A program made the translations under genes and the position numbers. The notes below the pieces were generated by a model, which worked only from the letters and a program-made list of their open reading frames with translations, did not search any database and had not been told where the DNA came from. A DNA stretch of 64,000 bases from Paenibacillus solanacearum (GTDB lineage Bacteria > Bacillota > Bacilli > Paenibacillales > NBRC-103111): positions 1-64,000 of the forward strand of contig NZ_CAJVAS010000009.1 in assembly GCF_910593845.1 (NCBI RefSeq), in the 5' to 3' direction. Below, piece by piece: positions 1-9,182 of this stretch (position 1 is its first letter; every line of letters begins with the position of its first letter).

Positions 1-127
1 TTTGTCGATACGCTTTTACGCACAGATTTCGCCATACGCAAGTATCCTAGCTACGCGGGGGCTTGGCCCCTCCCGCGACCGGACCTTCACCGGCTAGAAG
101 ATGCGTGCTTTCTGGGCACGCGACACA

Positions 128-161
128 GAAAAAAAGGAAAAGCCCGTTTCCGAGCTTTTCC
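128..161 (-). terminator. Rho-independent terminator of the TrxB-like gene
   Basis: On the minus strand GGAAAAGC and GCTTTTCC (136-143 and 154-161) form an 8-bp stem with a 10-nt loop, followed by a run of Ts (127-135). It lies just after the stop codon at 195 of the upstream flavoprotein gene. Positions 1-120 show nothing recognisable. Confidence 0.8.
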
Positions 162-194
162 TCATCTCCTGCGGCAGCCGAGAGCTTCCCTGCT

Positions 195-1100
195 TCAGGA
201 TTCAAAATCTTCTTCCGTCAAATCGAGATTGACGCTCATGGCCGACCGGCTGCCGTCCGCCGCGGCGTAAATCAGCTGCGAGGGCGAGAAATACGAAGCG
301 TCACCGGCGGCGTATACGCCGGGAACCGAGGTTCTGCCCAGTGCATCCGTCCTGACCCCTCCAAGCTCCGTCCGTTCGCAGCCCAGCTGCTCCGCAAACG
401 GCGTGCTCTGCACAAAGCGCGGCGTCACAAAGCCGCCCGTTCTCGGCAGCTCGGTACCGTCCGCGAAACGAACCCGTTCAAGCTGCCCGTGACTGCCGAT
501 AAAAGCGGTGACCGGCTGTTCCTTCACCGCAACGCCTTTGGCTTGAAGCTTTCCGGTTTGCTCCTCTGACAAAGACGCCAGCCCATTCGTGCAAACGATG
601 AGATCCTTGCTCCAATTCAGCAGCAGCTTCGCCACATGATAAACGGACGGATGCTCAGACACAAGAACCAGCGGGCGATCTCTCAGCTCCCATCCGTCGC
701 AATACGGGCAGTTGAACAAGCTTTTCCCGTATAGCGGGTATAAACCGGCGATTTCGGGAAATATTTCCTTCACTCCGGTAGCCAGAATCAGCTTGCGCGC
801 CTGGGTGCGGCGGCCGGACGAATCCAGCAGCGCGAATCCGCTGCCGATCTTGCCGACCGAGACAATCTCGGCCCGCAAATGATCGACGGACGGGTAGCGG
901 AGCACCTCTTCATAAGCAACGCGGCGGAACTCAGCCGGCGTGACGCCGTCTCTTGTAATAAAGCCGTGCGACGCATGCGTAACGGCATTCCGGGGCCGGT
1001 CGTTGTCGATCAAAGCAACATTTCGCCTGGCCCTGCCCAGCACAAGGGCGGCATTGAGCCCTGCGGGTCCGCCGCCGATAATAGCGCAATCGTATATCAT
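195..1100 (-). CDS. NAD(P)/FAD-dependent oxidoreductase, thioredoxin-reductase-like
   Basis: A 301-residue cytosolic flavoprotein. An FAD-binding GGGPAG Rossmann motif lies at residues 9-14. A second nucleotide-binding region follows a redox CPYC motif at C131-C134, inside FNCPYCDGW. A late GDA motif (AAGDAS) contacts FAD. Length and motif order match the low-molecular-weight thioredoxin reductase family. It resembles the TrxB-like paralogues of Bacillota rather than the housekeeping TrxB, so the physiological electron acceptor is unknown. The gene is monocistronic, with a promoter about 230 nt upstream and a terminator right after it. No partner thioredoxin is adjacent. The family call is secure; the substrate is not. 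Confidence 0.88.
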   Translation of the reverse strand: MIYDCAIIGGGPAGLNAALVLGRARRNVALIDNDRPRNAVTHASHGFITRDGVTPAEFRRVAYEEVLRYPSVDHLRAEIVSVGKIGSGFALLDSSGRRTQARKLILATGVKEIFPEIAGLYPLYGKSLFNCPYCDGWELRDRPLVLVSEHPSVYHVAKLLLNWSKDLIVCTNGLASLSEEQTGKLQAKGVAVKEQPVTAFIGSHGQLERVRFADGTELPRTGGFVTPRFVQSTPFAEQLGCERTELGGVRTDALGRTSVPGVYAAGDASYFSPSQLIYAAADGSRSAMSVNLDLTEEDFES

Positions 1101-1411
1101 GCTTATGACCCCCTCTATCCTTATATATGAATGTGCGATGCGAACCGCAACGCGAACTCCTCGCGGCCCCGCCCGAGCGAAGCCGACTCGACGACTACGT
1201 CTGCTGCGGAACGATGACCGGCATCGCCGGAGAAGCGTCGTGAAAGCATAAGCAGCGAAATGCGGAGCATGCTCGATCGCTTCGGAAACATTGCGGGCCG
1301 CATTTAATTAAAGACTTAATATATCTATAATATCTTTATTATGCCGAAAGTGTCAAGCCGCTGTCCTATGATAATGAAGAATGTTATTACAGGCCTATCC
1401 GCCCGCAACGC
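1101..1411. other. Intergenic region with long leader of the flavoprotein gene
   Basis: No supported gene. A 60-codon minus-strand frame (1121-1303) opens with ATG but has no ribosome-binding site and no recognisable domain. Transcription from the promoter at 1327-1356 would give a roughly 220-nt leader before the ATG at 1100. That leader could be regulatory or the remnant of a lost regulator gene. The segment around 1300-1345 is notably AT-rich compared with its surroundings. Confidence 0.4.
1327..1356 (-). promoter_or_regulatory. Sigma-A type promoter
   Basis: On the minus strand a perfect TTGACA (-35, plus 1351-1356) is separated by 18 nt from TATTAT (-10, plus 1327-1332). It points to the flavoprotein gene ending at 195. 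Confidence 0.6.
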
Positions 1412-1452
1412 AAAAAAAGACTCTCGCCCTCCTAACGGAAAGCAAGAGTCTT
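1412..1452 (-). terminator. Terminator of the qox operon
   Basis: On the minus strand AAGACTCT pairs with AGAGTCTT and is followed by TTTTT, immediately downstream of the qoxD stop at 1474. Confidence 0.8.
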
Positions 1453-1473
1453 GCTGCGTGCAATGATTCTAAA

Positions 1474-1806
1474 TTAATGCGCCACTGCGTTGTACGTCAT
1501 AATCCAGATCGATCCGGCTACGATCGTCAGCAGTATAATGAGACCGAGGATCAGCGCCATCATGTTCCACTTGGCGTCCTTGCCTTCCTTCAAGTGCATG
1601 AAGAAGACGAGCTGCACGGCAAATTGTAAAATCGCCATTGCCAGAATAAGCACCAGCGTTGCCGTCTTGCTCATCAGCCCGTTTAGTACGACGACGAGCG
1701 GGATGATCGTAAGCACGATCGACAGGATGAAACCGATCACGTAAGATTTCAGGGAGCCGTGCCCCCCTTGATGGTCATGCGACGCGGCATGCGCGTTATG
1801 TTCCAT
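1474..1806 (-). CDS. qoxD: Quinol oxidase subunit IV
   Basis: A 110-residue membrane protein of the CyoD/QoxD/COX4-bacterial family. It has three hydrophobic segments (about 22-42, 48-68 and 80-102), the usual length and topology for this small assembly/stability subunit of heme-copper quinol oxidases. It is the last gene of qoxABCD: subunit III ends at 1808, one base before this ATG. The N-terminus is rich in histidine (H3, H6, H10, H12, H16), like the tails of QoxA and QoxC. It has no catalytic residues of its own. Assignment rests on family resemblance and operon position. Confidence 0.9.
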   Translation of the reverse strand: MEHNAHAASHDHQGGHGSLKSYVIGFILSIVLTIIPLVVVLNGLMSKTATLVLILAMAILQFAVQLVFFMHLKEGKDAKWNMMALILGLIILLTIVAGSIWIMTYNAVAH

Positions 1807-1807
1807 C

Positions 1808-2431
1808 TTACATCACCCCCATCAAATAAACGACCGTGAAGACAAAGATCCATACGACGTCGAGGAAGTGCCAGTACAAGCTGATGACTTCCACTTTCCG
1901 TTTCGTCACGGCGGTGATGCCTCTTTTGCGAAGCTGAAGCATCAGGCCGATCATCCAAATCAAGCCGAGCGATACGTGCAGCCCGTGCGTCCCGACCAGC
2001 GCGTAGAACGACGACAGGAATGCGCTCGTGCTGATCGTCGCGCCTTCGTGCAGCACCATCGTGACGAACTCCGTCACTTCCAGCGCGATAAAGGAAGCGC
2101 CGAGCAGCGCCGTGACGGCGAGCCAGCCGATTAAGCCCTTCGTGTTGCCGCGGTGCATCGCGAGCACCGCCAATCCGCTCGTGAAGCTGCTTGTGAGCAG
2201 GATGAACGTCTCTGCGATGATGCCCGGCATTTTGAACAATTCATGCGGAGTCGGTCCGCCGTTCGTATTGCCGTGAAGCACGATATACGTAGCGAACAGC
2301 GTACCGAACAAGATGCAGTCCGTGATCAGAAACAGCCAGAAGCCGAACGTTTTGATCGATTCGTGATCATGATGATCATGGTGGTCATGCTCATGTTCAT
2401 GACCGGAATGTGCCGCTGCGGTATGCGCCAT
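1808..2431 (-). CDS. qoxC: Quinol oxidase subunit III
   Basis: A 207-residue, five-helix membrane protein of the heme-copper oxidase subunit III family (CyoC/QoxC). The body from about residue 28 (IKTFGFWLFLITD) to the C-terminus (WHFLDVVWIFVFTVVYL) follows the family closely, including the conserved WHF-DxVW ending. The first 25 residues are an unusual histidine-rich segment with ten histidines between H8 and H23. The gene overlaps the stop of qoxB by one base (TAATG arrangement at 2431), which suggests translational coupling. It stabilises the proton-pumping core and binds no redox metal in known homologues. Confidence 0.93.
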   Translation of the reverse strand: MAHTAAAHSGHEHEHDHHDHHDHESIKTFGFWLFLITDCILFGTLFATYIVLHGNTNGGPTPHELFKMPGIIAETFILLTSSFTSGLAVLAMHRGNTKGLIGWLAVTALLGASFIALEVTEFVTMVLHEGATISTSAFLSSFYALVGTHGLHVSLGLIWMIGLMLQLRKRGITAVTKRKVEVISLYWHFLDVVWIFVFTVVYLMGVM

Positions 2432-4401
2432 TAGACGTTCACCCCTCTCAGCTTGGATTCGGTCCGTTTGACTTCATCGACCGGAATATAATAATCGGTA
2501 TCGTAAGTGAACGAGCGCGCCAGCATGCAGATCCCAACCCCTGCGAGCGCCGGAATCGCCATCCACATCCAGCCCCAGACGAAGCCGAAGCCGACGAAAA
2601 ACCACAGCATCGATTTGATGAACGGAATCGCGGAATTTTTCGGCATATGAATCGGCTCCAACGGCTGCGGAGCAGGCTTGACTCCTTTGGCCAGCTTCTC
2701 TTTCGTCTCCCACCAGTCGTCGGTTGCTTCGACCTGCGGAAGCACGGCGAAGTTATACAGCGGCGCCGGAGACGGAATCGACCATTCGAGCGTGCGTCCG
2801 CCCCAGGCATCGCCGGTCGTATCGCGCTCATGATGCTTGATGCTGTAGGCGATCTGCCATACTTGGAAGATGAACGCGATCCCCATCAGGAAGCCGCCGA
2901 TCGTCGAGATCAGGTTGAGCGGTCCCCAGCCCATGTCGAAATCGTAGGTGTACATCCGGCGAGTCATCCCCATCAGACCAAGGAAGTACTGCGGCATAAA
3001 GCAGACGTAGAACCCGATATTCCAGAACCAGAACGCCCATTTGCCCAAATGCTCATTCAGCTTGAAGCCGAACATTTTCGGCCACCAGTAGTACAGTCCG
3101 GCAAAGTATCCGAACACGACGCCTCCGATCAGCACCTGATGAAAGTGCGCGATCAGGAAGTAGCTGTTATGGAACTGGAAGTCCGCCGGCGCCACGGACA
3201 GCAGCACCCCGGTCATCCCGCCCACGACGAAGCACGGAATGAAGGCGATCGTCCACATCATCGGCGTCGAGAAGGTAATTCGCCCTCGGAACATCGTAAA
3301 CAGCCAGTTGAACACTTTGACCCCGGTCGGTATCGCGATGGCCATCGTCGTTATGGCGAAGAAGGCGTTCACGTCCGCTCCGGAACCCATCGTGAAGAAG
3401 TGGTGAGCCCAGGTGAAGAACGACAGCACGCTAATGATCAGCATCGCGAACACCATGGAATTGTAGCCGAACAATTTCTTTTTGGAGAACGTAGCGACAA
3501 CTTCCGAGAAAATCCCGAACGCCGGCAGTACGACAATATATACTTCGGGATGTCCCCACATCCAGATCAGGTTGATGTACATCATCGGGTTGCCCCCGCC
3601 GTCGAGCGTAAAGAAATGCGCCCCGAAGAAGCGGTCAAGGAACAGCAGCGCCAGCGTCACCGTCAAGATCGGGAACGCGAAGATAATGATAATGCAGCTG
3701 GAAAATACGGACCAGGTGAACATCGGCATCTTCATCAGCTTCATGCCTGGCGCGCGCATTTTCAGAATCGTCACGATAAAGTTAATGCCTGTCGCCAAGC
3801 TCCCGATCCCGGAGATTTGAATGCCCCAGATGTAGAAGTTTTGCCCGACGCCCGGACTGTATTCCAATCCCGACAGCGGCGGATAGGCGAGCCAGCCCGC
3901 ATCCGGCGAACCGCCGATAATGAACGATACGTTGAACAACATCGCGCCCCAGAAAAACATCCAGAAGCTGAGCGAGTTCAGGAACGGATACGCTACGTCG
4001 CGCGCGCCGATTTGCAGCGGCACGACGATATTGAACAGACCGAACATGAGCGGCATCGCCATGAACAAAATCATGATGACGCCATGCGTCGTGAAAATCT
4101 GGTTGTAGTGCTCGGCGTGCAAAAATTCGGTATTCGGCAGCGCCAGCTGCAGCCGCATGAGCAGCGCGTCGACGCCGCCGCGGAACAGCATCAGGATGGA
4201 ACAAATGATATACATGATGCCGATCTTCTTATGATCCACGCTCGTGAGCCATTCGCGCCACAGCCATCCCCACTTTCGAAAGTAGGTAAGCACGAACACG
4301 ATCGCTACCATCGCGATGGCAATGCTGACCTGCGCACCGAGAATCATCGGGTCGCCGGTCACGAAAAACTCAGAAGCGAACTTCTTTATTGTATCCAGCA
4401 T
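2431..4401 (-). CDS. qoxB: Quinol oxidase subunit I (catalytic heme-copper subunit)
   Basis: A 656-residue polytopic subunit that oxidises quinol, reduces O2 to water and pumps protons. H106 in TTHGVIM is the expected low-spin heme ligand. The HPEVYIVVLP stretch carries the CuB histidine and the cross-linked tyrosine, and AHFHQVLIGG carries the high-spin and low-spin heme histidines. The quinol-site residues known from E. coli CyoB are present in equivalent places: R74 and D78 in FRGGVD, H98 and Q101 in HAEHYNQ. This argues for quinol rather than cytochrome c as donor. It sits between qoxA (24-bp gap) and qoxC (1-base overlap). Length matches CyoB/QoxB with the extra terminal helices. Confidence 0.97.
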   Translation of the reverse strand: MLDTIKKFASEFFVTGDPMILGAQVSIAIAMVAIVFVLTYFRKWGWLWREWLTSVDHKKIGIMYIICSILMLFRGGVDALLMRLQLALPNTEFLHAEHYNQIFTTHGVIMILFMAMPLMFGLFNIVVPLQIGARDVAYPFLNSLSFWMFFWGAMLFNVSFIIGGSPDAGWLAYPPLSGLEYSPGVGQNFYIWGIQISGIGSLATGINFIVTILKMRAPGMKLMKMPMFTWSVFSSCIIIIFAFPILTVTLALLFLDRFFGAHFFTLDGGGNPMMYINLIWMWGHPEVYIVVLPAFGIFSEVVATFSKKKLFGYNSMVFAMLIISVLSFFTWAHHFFTMGSGADVNAFFAITTMAIAIPTGVKVFNWLFTMFRGRITFSTPMMWTIAFIPCFVVGGMTGVLLSVAPADFQFHNSYFLIAHFHQVLIGGVVFGYFAGLYYWWPKMFGFKLNEHLGKWAFWFWNIGFYVCFMPQYFLGLMGMTRRMYTYDFDMGWGPLNLISTIGGFLMGIAFIFQVWQIAYSIKHHERDTTGDAWGGRTLEWSIPSPAPLYNFAVLPQVEATDDWWETKEKLAKGVKPAPQPLEPIHMPKNSAIPFIKSMLWFFVGFGFVWGWMWMAIPALAGVGICMLARSFTYDTDYYIPVDEVKRTESKLRGVNV

Positions 4402-4424
4402 AAGCGGACTTCCTTTCCGTAAGT

Positions 4425-5390
4425 TTAATGGCCGGCATGCTCATGACCCGCCGCCTGCTGAGGTTTGGTCTGCGGAGGCTGTACAGCCTTGGGCTCCGCG
4501 GCGCCTTGCGGCGCTCCGTGAGAGCCGTGGCCTTGCCCGTTTACCGCATATTTGAACGCAACTTTGTGGAACAAGCCTTCCTCGAACGAGGAGAAGGACA
4601 TTTTATCCGACTTGCCCGGCTTCGCCAGCTCGTTGTAATTTTCCATCGTCAAGGACGAAGGCGATTTTTTCACTTCCTGCACCCATGCATCGAATTCCTG
4701 CCGGGACGTCGCCTTCACATCAAATCGCATATTGGCAAAATGCTCGCCGCTGAAATTCGCCCCCGAGCCGTAATAAACGCCGGGGTGATCGGCTTGCAGG
4801 AACAACGTCATGACCATGCCGGACATCGTATACATTTGTCCGCCTAGCTGCGGAATCCAGAACGAGTTCATCGGCGCATCCGCCGTCAGCTCGAACTTGA
4901 TCGGCACCCCTTCCGGGATTTGCAAATAATTGACGGTGGCAATGCCTTGCTCCGGATACGTGAACAGCCATTTCCAGTCCAGGGACGTCGCTTGAATCGT
5001 CACCGGCTTTTGCGCCGATTCGATCGGTTTGGACGGCTCCAGCGCATACGTATAACGGACGGTTACAACGCCCAGTATAATAATGACAATAATCGGAATG
5101 CTCCACCATACGGTCTCCATCGCCGTGCTGTGCGCCCAGTTCGGCTGGTACGCCGCTTTGTTGCCCGGCTTGTCGCGGTAGCGCCACACGATGTAGAAAG
5201 TCAGGATCAGGACCGGAACGAGAATAATGCCGCATAGGACGGTCGAGATCAGCATCAAATCTTTTTGGCCGGAGCCGATCGGCCCTTTCGGGTCAAGAAC
5301 AATGATCTGTTCACAACCCGCCAGCAGGAATAACATAAACATCATAAGCAGCGGAACTGCGATCCGAAATACGTTCTTCGGTTTTTGCAT
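4425..5390 (-). CDS. qoxA: Quinol oxidase subunit II, lipoprotein
   Basis: A 321-residue subunit II of an aa3/bo3-type quinol oxidase. The start is the ATG at 5390, preceded by GGGGAGG; an upstream in-frame ATG at 5552 would add 54 non-conserved residues. A type II signal peptide ends at the lipobox LLAGC (C about 25). Two transmembrane helices and an extracellular cupredoxin domain follow. The CuA ligands of cytochrome c oxidases are missing: no CxxxC in the GANFSGEHFANM region. That is the hallmark of quinol oxidases. The C-terminal tail (last 45 residues) is Pro/Gln/His-rich and ends HEHAGH. First gene of qoxABCD. Confidence 0.93.
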   Translation of the reverse strand: MQKPKNVFRIAVPLLMMFMLFLLAGCEQIIVLDPKGPIGSGQKDLMLISTVLCGIILVPVLILTFYIVWRYRDKPGNKAAYQPNWAHSTAMETVWWSIPIIVIIILGVVTVRYTYALEPSKPIESAQKPVTIQATSLDWKWLFTYPEQGIATVNYLQIPEGVPIKFELTADAPMNSFWIPQLGGQMYTMSGMVMTLFLQADHPGVYYGSGANFSGEHFANMRFDVKATSRQEFDAWVQEVKKSPSSLTMENYNELAKPGKSDKMSFSSFEEGLFHKVAFKYAVNGQGHGSHGAPQGAAEPKAVQPPQTKPQQAAGHEHAGH

Positions 5391-5719
5391 GGCGATCCTC
5401 CCCAAATTGTACGACGGCAGACGCAATCGTCCGCCTCGACTCTGCAAGCTCAAGTTGTTGACTAATCCTAACATAGCAGATTTGCTCGCAGGTTTCGCCG
5501 GTGTTAACAAATACGTCAAACGATCGCCTTTTCTTTGCAATATTTTCGACACGAGTTAGACGCAATTAGCCCCCAAACAGGCAAAACCCCTTGTCAGCCT
5601 AAGCCAACAAGGGGCAACCGAACCGTTGCTTCATACTAAAAGTTGCCGAGTTCCCGGACAATCCTATCGACCGAAGGAGAAAACGGGGGCCAAACGAACC
5701 GGGCGTCCGCCGGCCTGCG
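5391..5719. other. Intergenic region upstream of qoxA
   Basis: This stretch holds the qox promoter region (5391 to about 5570, no confident -35/-10 pair seen), a terminator at 5583-5614 and about 100 bp with nothing recognisable. Confidence 0.4.
5583..5614 (-). terminator. Terminator between the small membrane protein and qoxA
   Basis: CCCCTTGT (5587-5594) and ACAAGGGG (5607-5614) form a perfect 8-bp stem. On the minus strand it is followed by TTTT, so it most likely ends transcripts from the gene at 5720-5983. Confidence 0.6.
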
Positions 5720-5983
5720 TTACTTCTCCTGGGATTCCGAACGCGAGTGAACGAGATGAATCGCGGTGCGGATGACGTACACATGAACGCTTCCGACCAT
5801 AAAGCCGATGCCTACCATCAGTGAAGCATTGCGATCGCTAAAATGGTTCATATTAAAAAGACTGAGCAGCAAGCCGATGCCGAGGAAAATCCACGCGGCC
5901 GCCGTCATGATCGCAATCAGCCGATTGACGTCCTGTTTCGTATGCGTCATGCTGCCGTTCTCAGTTACCGTTTTGGTTGTCAT
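5720..5983 (-). CDS. Small membrane protein of unknown function
   Basis: An 87-residue protein with two predicted transmembrane helices (about 25-45 and 53-75). No family is recognised. The start is the ATG at 5983, supported by TGGAGTGA eight bases upstream; a longer frame from 6040 lacks such a site. It lies between copA and the qox operon on the same strand, but a terminator separates it from qoxA. A role linked to copper or respiration is only suggested by its position. Confidence 0.65.
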   Translation of the reverse strand: MTTKTVTENGSMTHTKQDVNRLIAIMTAAAWIFLGIGLLLSLFNMNHFSDRNASLMVGIGFMVGSVHVYVIRTAIHLVHSRSESQEK

Positions 5984-6147
5984 GATAACATCACTCCAGA
6001 CTCGAATGAAAATGCTTTCCTTATCAAGAGTATACCACAAACTTACGAATTTTGTTCAAAAATCATTCACATTTTCTACAAAAAAATTACACAATTGCGA
6101 AAAGGGGCTTCTCCCCGTATGTTATGGCCGAAGTAAAGCCAAATGAC

Positions 6148-8361
6148 TTACGCCCGCCGCAGCCTCAAGGCGTTAAGGATGACGGTAACGGAGCTGAACG
6201 CCATCGCCGTACACGCCATCCAAGGCTCCAGCCGCCCCATAACGGCGAACGGAATGGCGATCGCGTTGTACAGCAGCGATAGGGCCAAATTTTGCCGGAT
6301 GTTGTTCATCGTCAGCCGGCTGATCCGCATCGCCTGCGCGATCCCGAGCAGATCGTTTTTCAACAAATACAAGTCGGCCGACGCTTTCGTCAAATCGGTT
6401 CCCGATCCCATCGCCACGCCGATATGGGCGGCGGCCATGGCGGGCGCGTCGTTCATCCCGTCCCCCGCCATCACCACGATTTTCCCTTTCTCCTGCAGCC
6501 TTTTCACGAGCTGAAGCTTATCCTCCGGCAGCATCTCCGCGTACACTTCCTGAATCCCGGCCTGACCGGCGACGGCCCGCGCCGTTTCCTTGCGGTCGCC
6601 GGTAACCATCATAACCCGCAGCCCCAGCTTGCGCAGCAGCTTGACGGCCGCCCTTGACGTCGGCTTCAGCGGATCGGCAAGCAGCATCGCGCCCGCCCAT
6701 TTCCCGTTGACGGCGACGCATAAGACGGATCGTTCCGGGCCAAGCATCGATGGCGATCCTTCCGGTACGCTGACATGAAGTCCCTGTTCCCCAAACCATT
6801 TGATCGAACCGACCATCACCTGCTTGCCGTCCACCACCGCCCGGACACCGCTGCCGGGAACCGCTTGGAACGCGGTGCATTCCGGTACGTCCAAGCCTCT
6901 GCGCCGCGCCTCCGCAGCGACGGCAGTGCCGTACGGATGCTCGGAAAATTGCTCGGCGGCGGCGGCGATTTGCAGCAGCGCACGCTCCGAACCGTCTGCC
7001 GGATGAATAGCCGCGATGACCGGCCGGCCTTCCGTCAACGTGCCGGTCTTGTCGATCAACAGCGTATCCGCGCGATTCAGCTGCTCCAGATGAACGCCGT
7101 TCTTGAACAATACACCGGACAGGGCGGCCCTTCCCGTTCCGACCCAGACGGAGATCGGCGTTGCGAGTCCAAGCGCGCACGGGCAGGCGATGACGAGCAC
7201 GGCAATCGCCGTCACGAGCGCTTCGCCGAGCGCGCCCGGCTTCAGCGCATAATAGCTGAGCAGAAAGGCAGCGGCGGCGATGACGACAACGACGGGGACG
7301 AATATGCCGGACAGCCGATCGGCCAGCCGCTGGATCGGCGGCTTCGTCTCCTGCGCCTCTTCAAGCAGCCGCAGCATGCCTGCGATCGTCGTCCCGCTTC
7401 CCGTCCGCGTCGCTTGGACGCTCAGCACGCCGTCCGTGTTCACGGTTCCGCTGACGACCGGATCGCCGCTGCTTTTGCTTACCGGCAAGCTCTCGCCGGT
7501 CACGGCCGACTCGTCGACAGCCGCCTGCCCTTCGGTCACGACGCCGTCCACCGGAATAACCTCGCCGGGCCGAATGCGCAGTACATCGCCGGGCGAGACG
7601 CGCTCGATCGGCACCTCGATTTCCTCCGCGCCCTGCACGAGCCGCGCCGTCTTGACCTGGAGCCGCTCCAGCTGCCGCAGGCTGCTGTCGGTATGCTTCC
7701 TCGCGCTCGCTTCGAGCCACTTGCCGAACAGGACGATCGTAATGATCATCGCACTGCTGTCGAAGTACAGCGGGATGCCATGATGCACCGATTCGATCTT
7801 GCTCGGATGAAAGATCAAGTAGTGGCTGTACAAATATGCCGCTGTCGTTCCCATGACGACTAGCACGTCCATGTTCGCGGTTCCGCTTCGCAGCGCCTGC
7901 ACCGCGCGGTAATAGAACGGGAGCCCGATCACAAACTGCACCGGCGTCGCCAGCGCGAGCTGAAACCAGGGATTGACCAGCAGCTCGGGAACCCAGATGA
8001 ACGATGTCACCGCATGATGACCGGCCATCGCCCACAAGAACGGCAGCGTCAGCAGCGCCGACCACAGCAGTCTCACCTTCAGCGCCCCAGCTTCCTGCGC
8101 TCTGGCATCTTCCCGTGATGCCGCACGCATCTCTTTCTTGAGCACGCCGTAGCCAAGCCCGCGAATTTTATCTTCGATTTGCGCGGGTTCGACCTTGCTC
8201 CCGTCATACACGATTCGGGCGCGGTGCAGCGCCAGGTTGACGCCGACCTCCTCCACGCCGTCCATCCGCCCGACCACTTTCTCGATGCGGGCAGAGCACG
8301 CTGCGCACGTCATCCCGGTAATATCGAGTATTAGCGGATCGATCTCCATTCTCATCGCCAT
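6148..8361 (-). CDS. copA: Copper-transporting P-type ATPase
   Basis: A 737-residue P1B-type ATPase that exports Cu(I) across the cytoplasmic membrane using ATP. One N-terminal heavy-metal-binding domain carries GMTCAAC (C19, C22). Eight transmembrane helices include the CPC metal site ([12 protein letters not shown]). The phosphorylation motif DKTGTLTEG and hinge [11 protein letters not shown] are intact, as is the TGES actuator motif (AVTGESLPV). Copper-type pumps often carry two N-terminal domains; this one has a single domain. The start is ATG 8361, behind GAGGTG; ATG 8376 lacks a site. No CsoR or CopZ gene is adjacent and I could not find a CsoR-type operator. Proximity to qox may reflect copper handling. 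Confidence 0.96.
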   Translation of the reverse strand: MAMRMEIDPLILDITGMTCAACSARIEKVVGRMDGVEEVGVNLALHRARIVYDGSKVEPAQIEDKIRGLGYGVLKKEMRAASREDARAQEAGALKVRLLWSALLTLPFLWAMAGHHAVTSFIWVPELLVNPWFQLALATPVQFVIGLPFYYRAVQALRSGTANMDVLVVMGTTAAYLYSHYLIFHPSKIESVHHGIPLYFDSSAMIITIVLFGKWLEASARKHTDSSLRQLERLQVKTARLVQGAEEIEVPIERVSPGDVLRIRPGEVIPVDGVVTEGQAAVDESAVTGESLPVSKSSGDPVVSGTVNTDGVLSVQATRTGSGTTIAGMLRLLEEAQETKPPIQRLADRLSGIFVPVVVVIAAAAFLLSYYALKPGALGEALVTAIAVLVIACPCALGLATPISVWVGTGRAALSGVLFKNGVHLEQLNRADTLLIDKTGTLTEGRPVIAAIHPADGSERALLQIAAAAEQFSEHPYGTAVAAEARRRGLDVPECTAFQAVPGSGVRAVVDGKQVMVGSIKWFGEQGLHVSVPEGSPSMLGPERSVLCVAVNGKWAGAMLLADPLKPTSRAAVKLLRKLGLRVMMVTGDRKETARAVAGQAGIQEVYAEMLPEDKLQLVKRLQEKGKIVVMAGDGMNDAPAMAAAHIGVAMGSGTDLTKASADLYLLKNDLLGIAQAMRISRLTMNNIRQNLALSLLYNAIAIPFAVMGRLEPWMACTAMAFSSVTVILNALRLRRA

Positions 8362-8676
8362 GCTATCGCACCTCATTCCGCTTCAGCGTTCCGTGACGCC
8401 TGTCCTTTATCTCAATATATATGGGGACAGTCGTTGTTTCATGAACAGGTGCCCCGAACATACGCGTTAAAAGCGCAGCTGACATCAATCGGGTTTCAGG
8501 AAAGCTTTTCGAGTGCAGACAGAGCCATCGCCCAGGGGACTTCAATTAGAATTAATAATTGATAACGATGTACGAAAGCTGTATTGGCTGAAAGGAGCGA
8601 TGATCCGTGTCAATTAAGGTGACAACGCTCTCCACAAGCCAGAATGAACAGCGATTTCCGATACATGGAGGGAACC
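8362..8676. other. Intergenic region between copA and the broken acetyltransferase
   Basis: It contains the copA upstream region and a small open frame at 8607-8693 (described separately). No terminator, repeat or recognised operator was found. Confidence 0.35.
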
Positions 8677-8693
8677 ATGAACTATTCCATTGA
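8607..8693 (+). CDS. Possible 28-residue ORF with a good ribosome-binding site
   Basis: A GTG at 8607 is preceded by AAAGGAG with suitable spacing. The frame runs 28 codons to TGA at 8691-8693 and overlaps the start of the acetyltransferase pseudogene. The peptide (MSIKVTTLSTSQNEQ...) is hydrophilic and matches nothing I recognise. It could be a leader peptide or the remnant of a longer gene. Confidence 0.25.
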   Translation: MSIKVTTLSTSQNEQRFPIHGGNHELFH

Positions 8694-9083
8694 CATTTCG
8701 TTTGAACAGAACGAAGGTTTTACAGCTTTCTTGAAACAAAGGATTCGAGATTACAATAATAGCCACTCATCTTATCATAGGAAGATCAGAAAAGAAGGAG
8801 CGGTTCGGCCGATAAATATTATGGTATATGGCGAGGATAAACAATGGGTCGGCGGAATTGCCGTAGAAGTGTATTGGGATTGGGTGGTATGGGATTGGGA
8901 CGGAGCTTGCTTCAAAAAGTAGAAACAATCGCAAAAGAGGAAGGTGCGAGCAAGGCGCTGCTGACTACCTTTGACTTTCAAGCTCTTACATTTTATGAAA
9001 TGCAACAGTATGAGGTCGTAGGTGAAATCAAGGATTATCCTCCTGGCAGCAGTTACTACACGATGGTTAAATTGTTAAAATGA
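8677..9083 (+). pseudogene. GNAT acetyltransferase pseudogene with internal deletion and frameshift
   Basis: The first frame starts at ATG 8677 (GGAGGGAACC upstream). It gives the N-terminal half of a small GNAT enzyme up to about 8882 (VEVYWDW) and then hits a stop at 8920. The C-terminal half continues in another frame from about 8885 (GLGRSLLQKVETIAKEEG) to TGA 9081-9083, ending in a typical YPPGSSYYTM tail. Intact relatives have roughly ten residues between these halves, including the start of the acetyl-CoA loop (R/Q-x-x-G-x-G). A small deletion that also shifted frame is the simplest explanation. A sequencing error is less likely because residues are missing as well as shifted. Confidence 0.75.
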
Positions 9084-9182
9084 ACCCATCCGTATCCAAT
9101 GAACGGACACAGAAGCAAAACAGCGGCAATCACGAACTTTATTATCGCGTCCTCGCTTGCCGCCGTTTCATTGCCTGACCCG

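Noticed and set aside
1121..1303. A 60-codon minus frame upstream of the flavoprotein gene.
   Set aside because: No ribosome-binding site and Arg/Ser-rich composition. It may be a regulator remnant but nothing supports that.
2410..4422. A 670-codon open frame on the plus strand opposite qoxB.
   Set aside because: It is exactly antisense to the conserved quinol oxidase subunit I gene, its product is low-complexity and Arg/His/Asp-rich, and no domain is visible. It is a codon-bias shadow.
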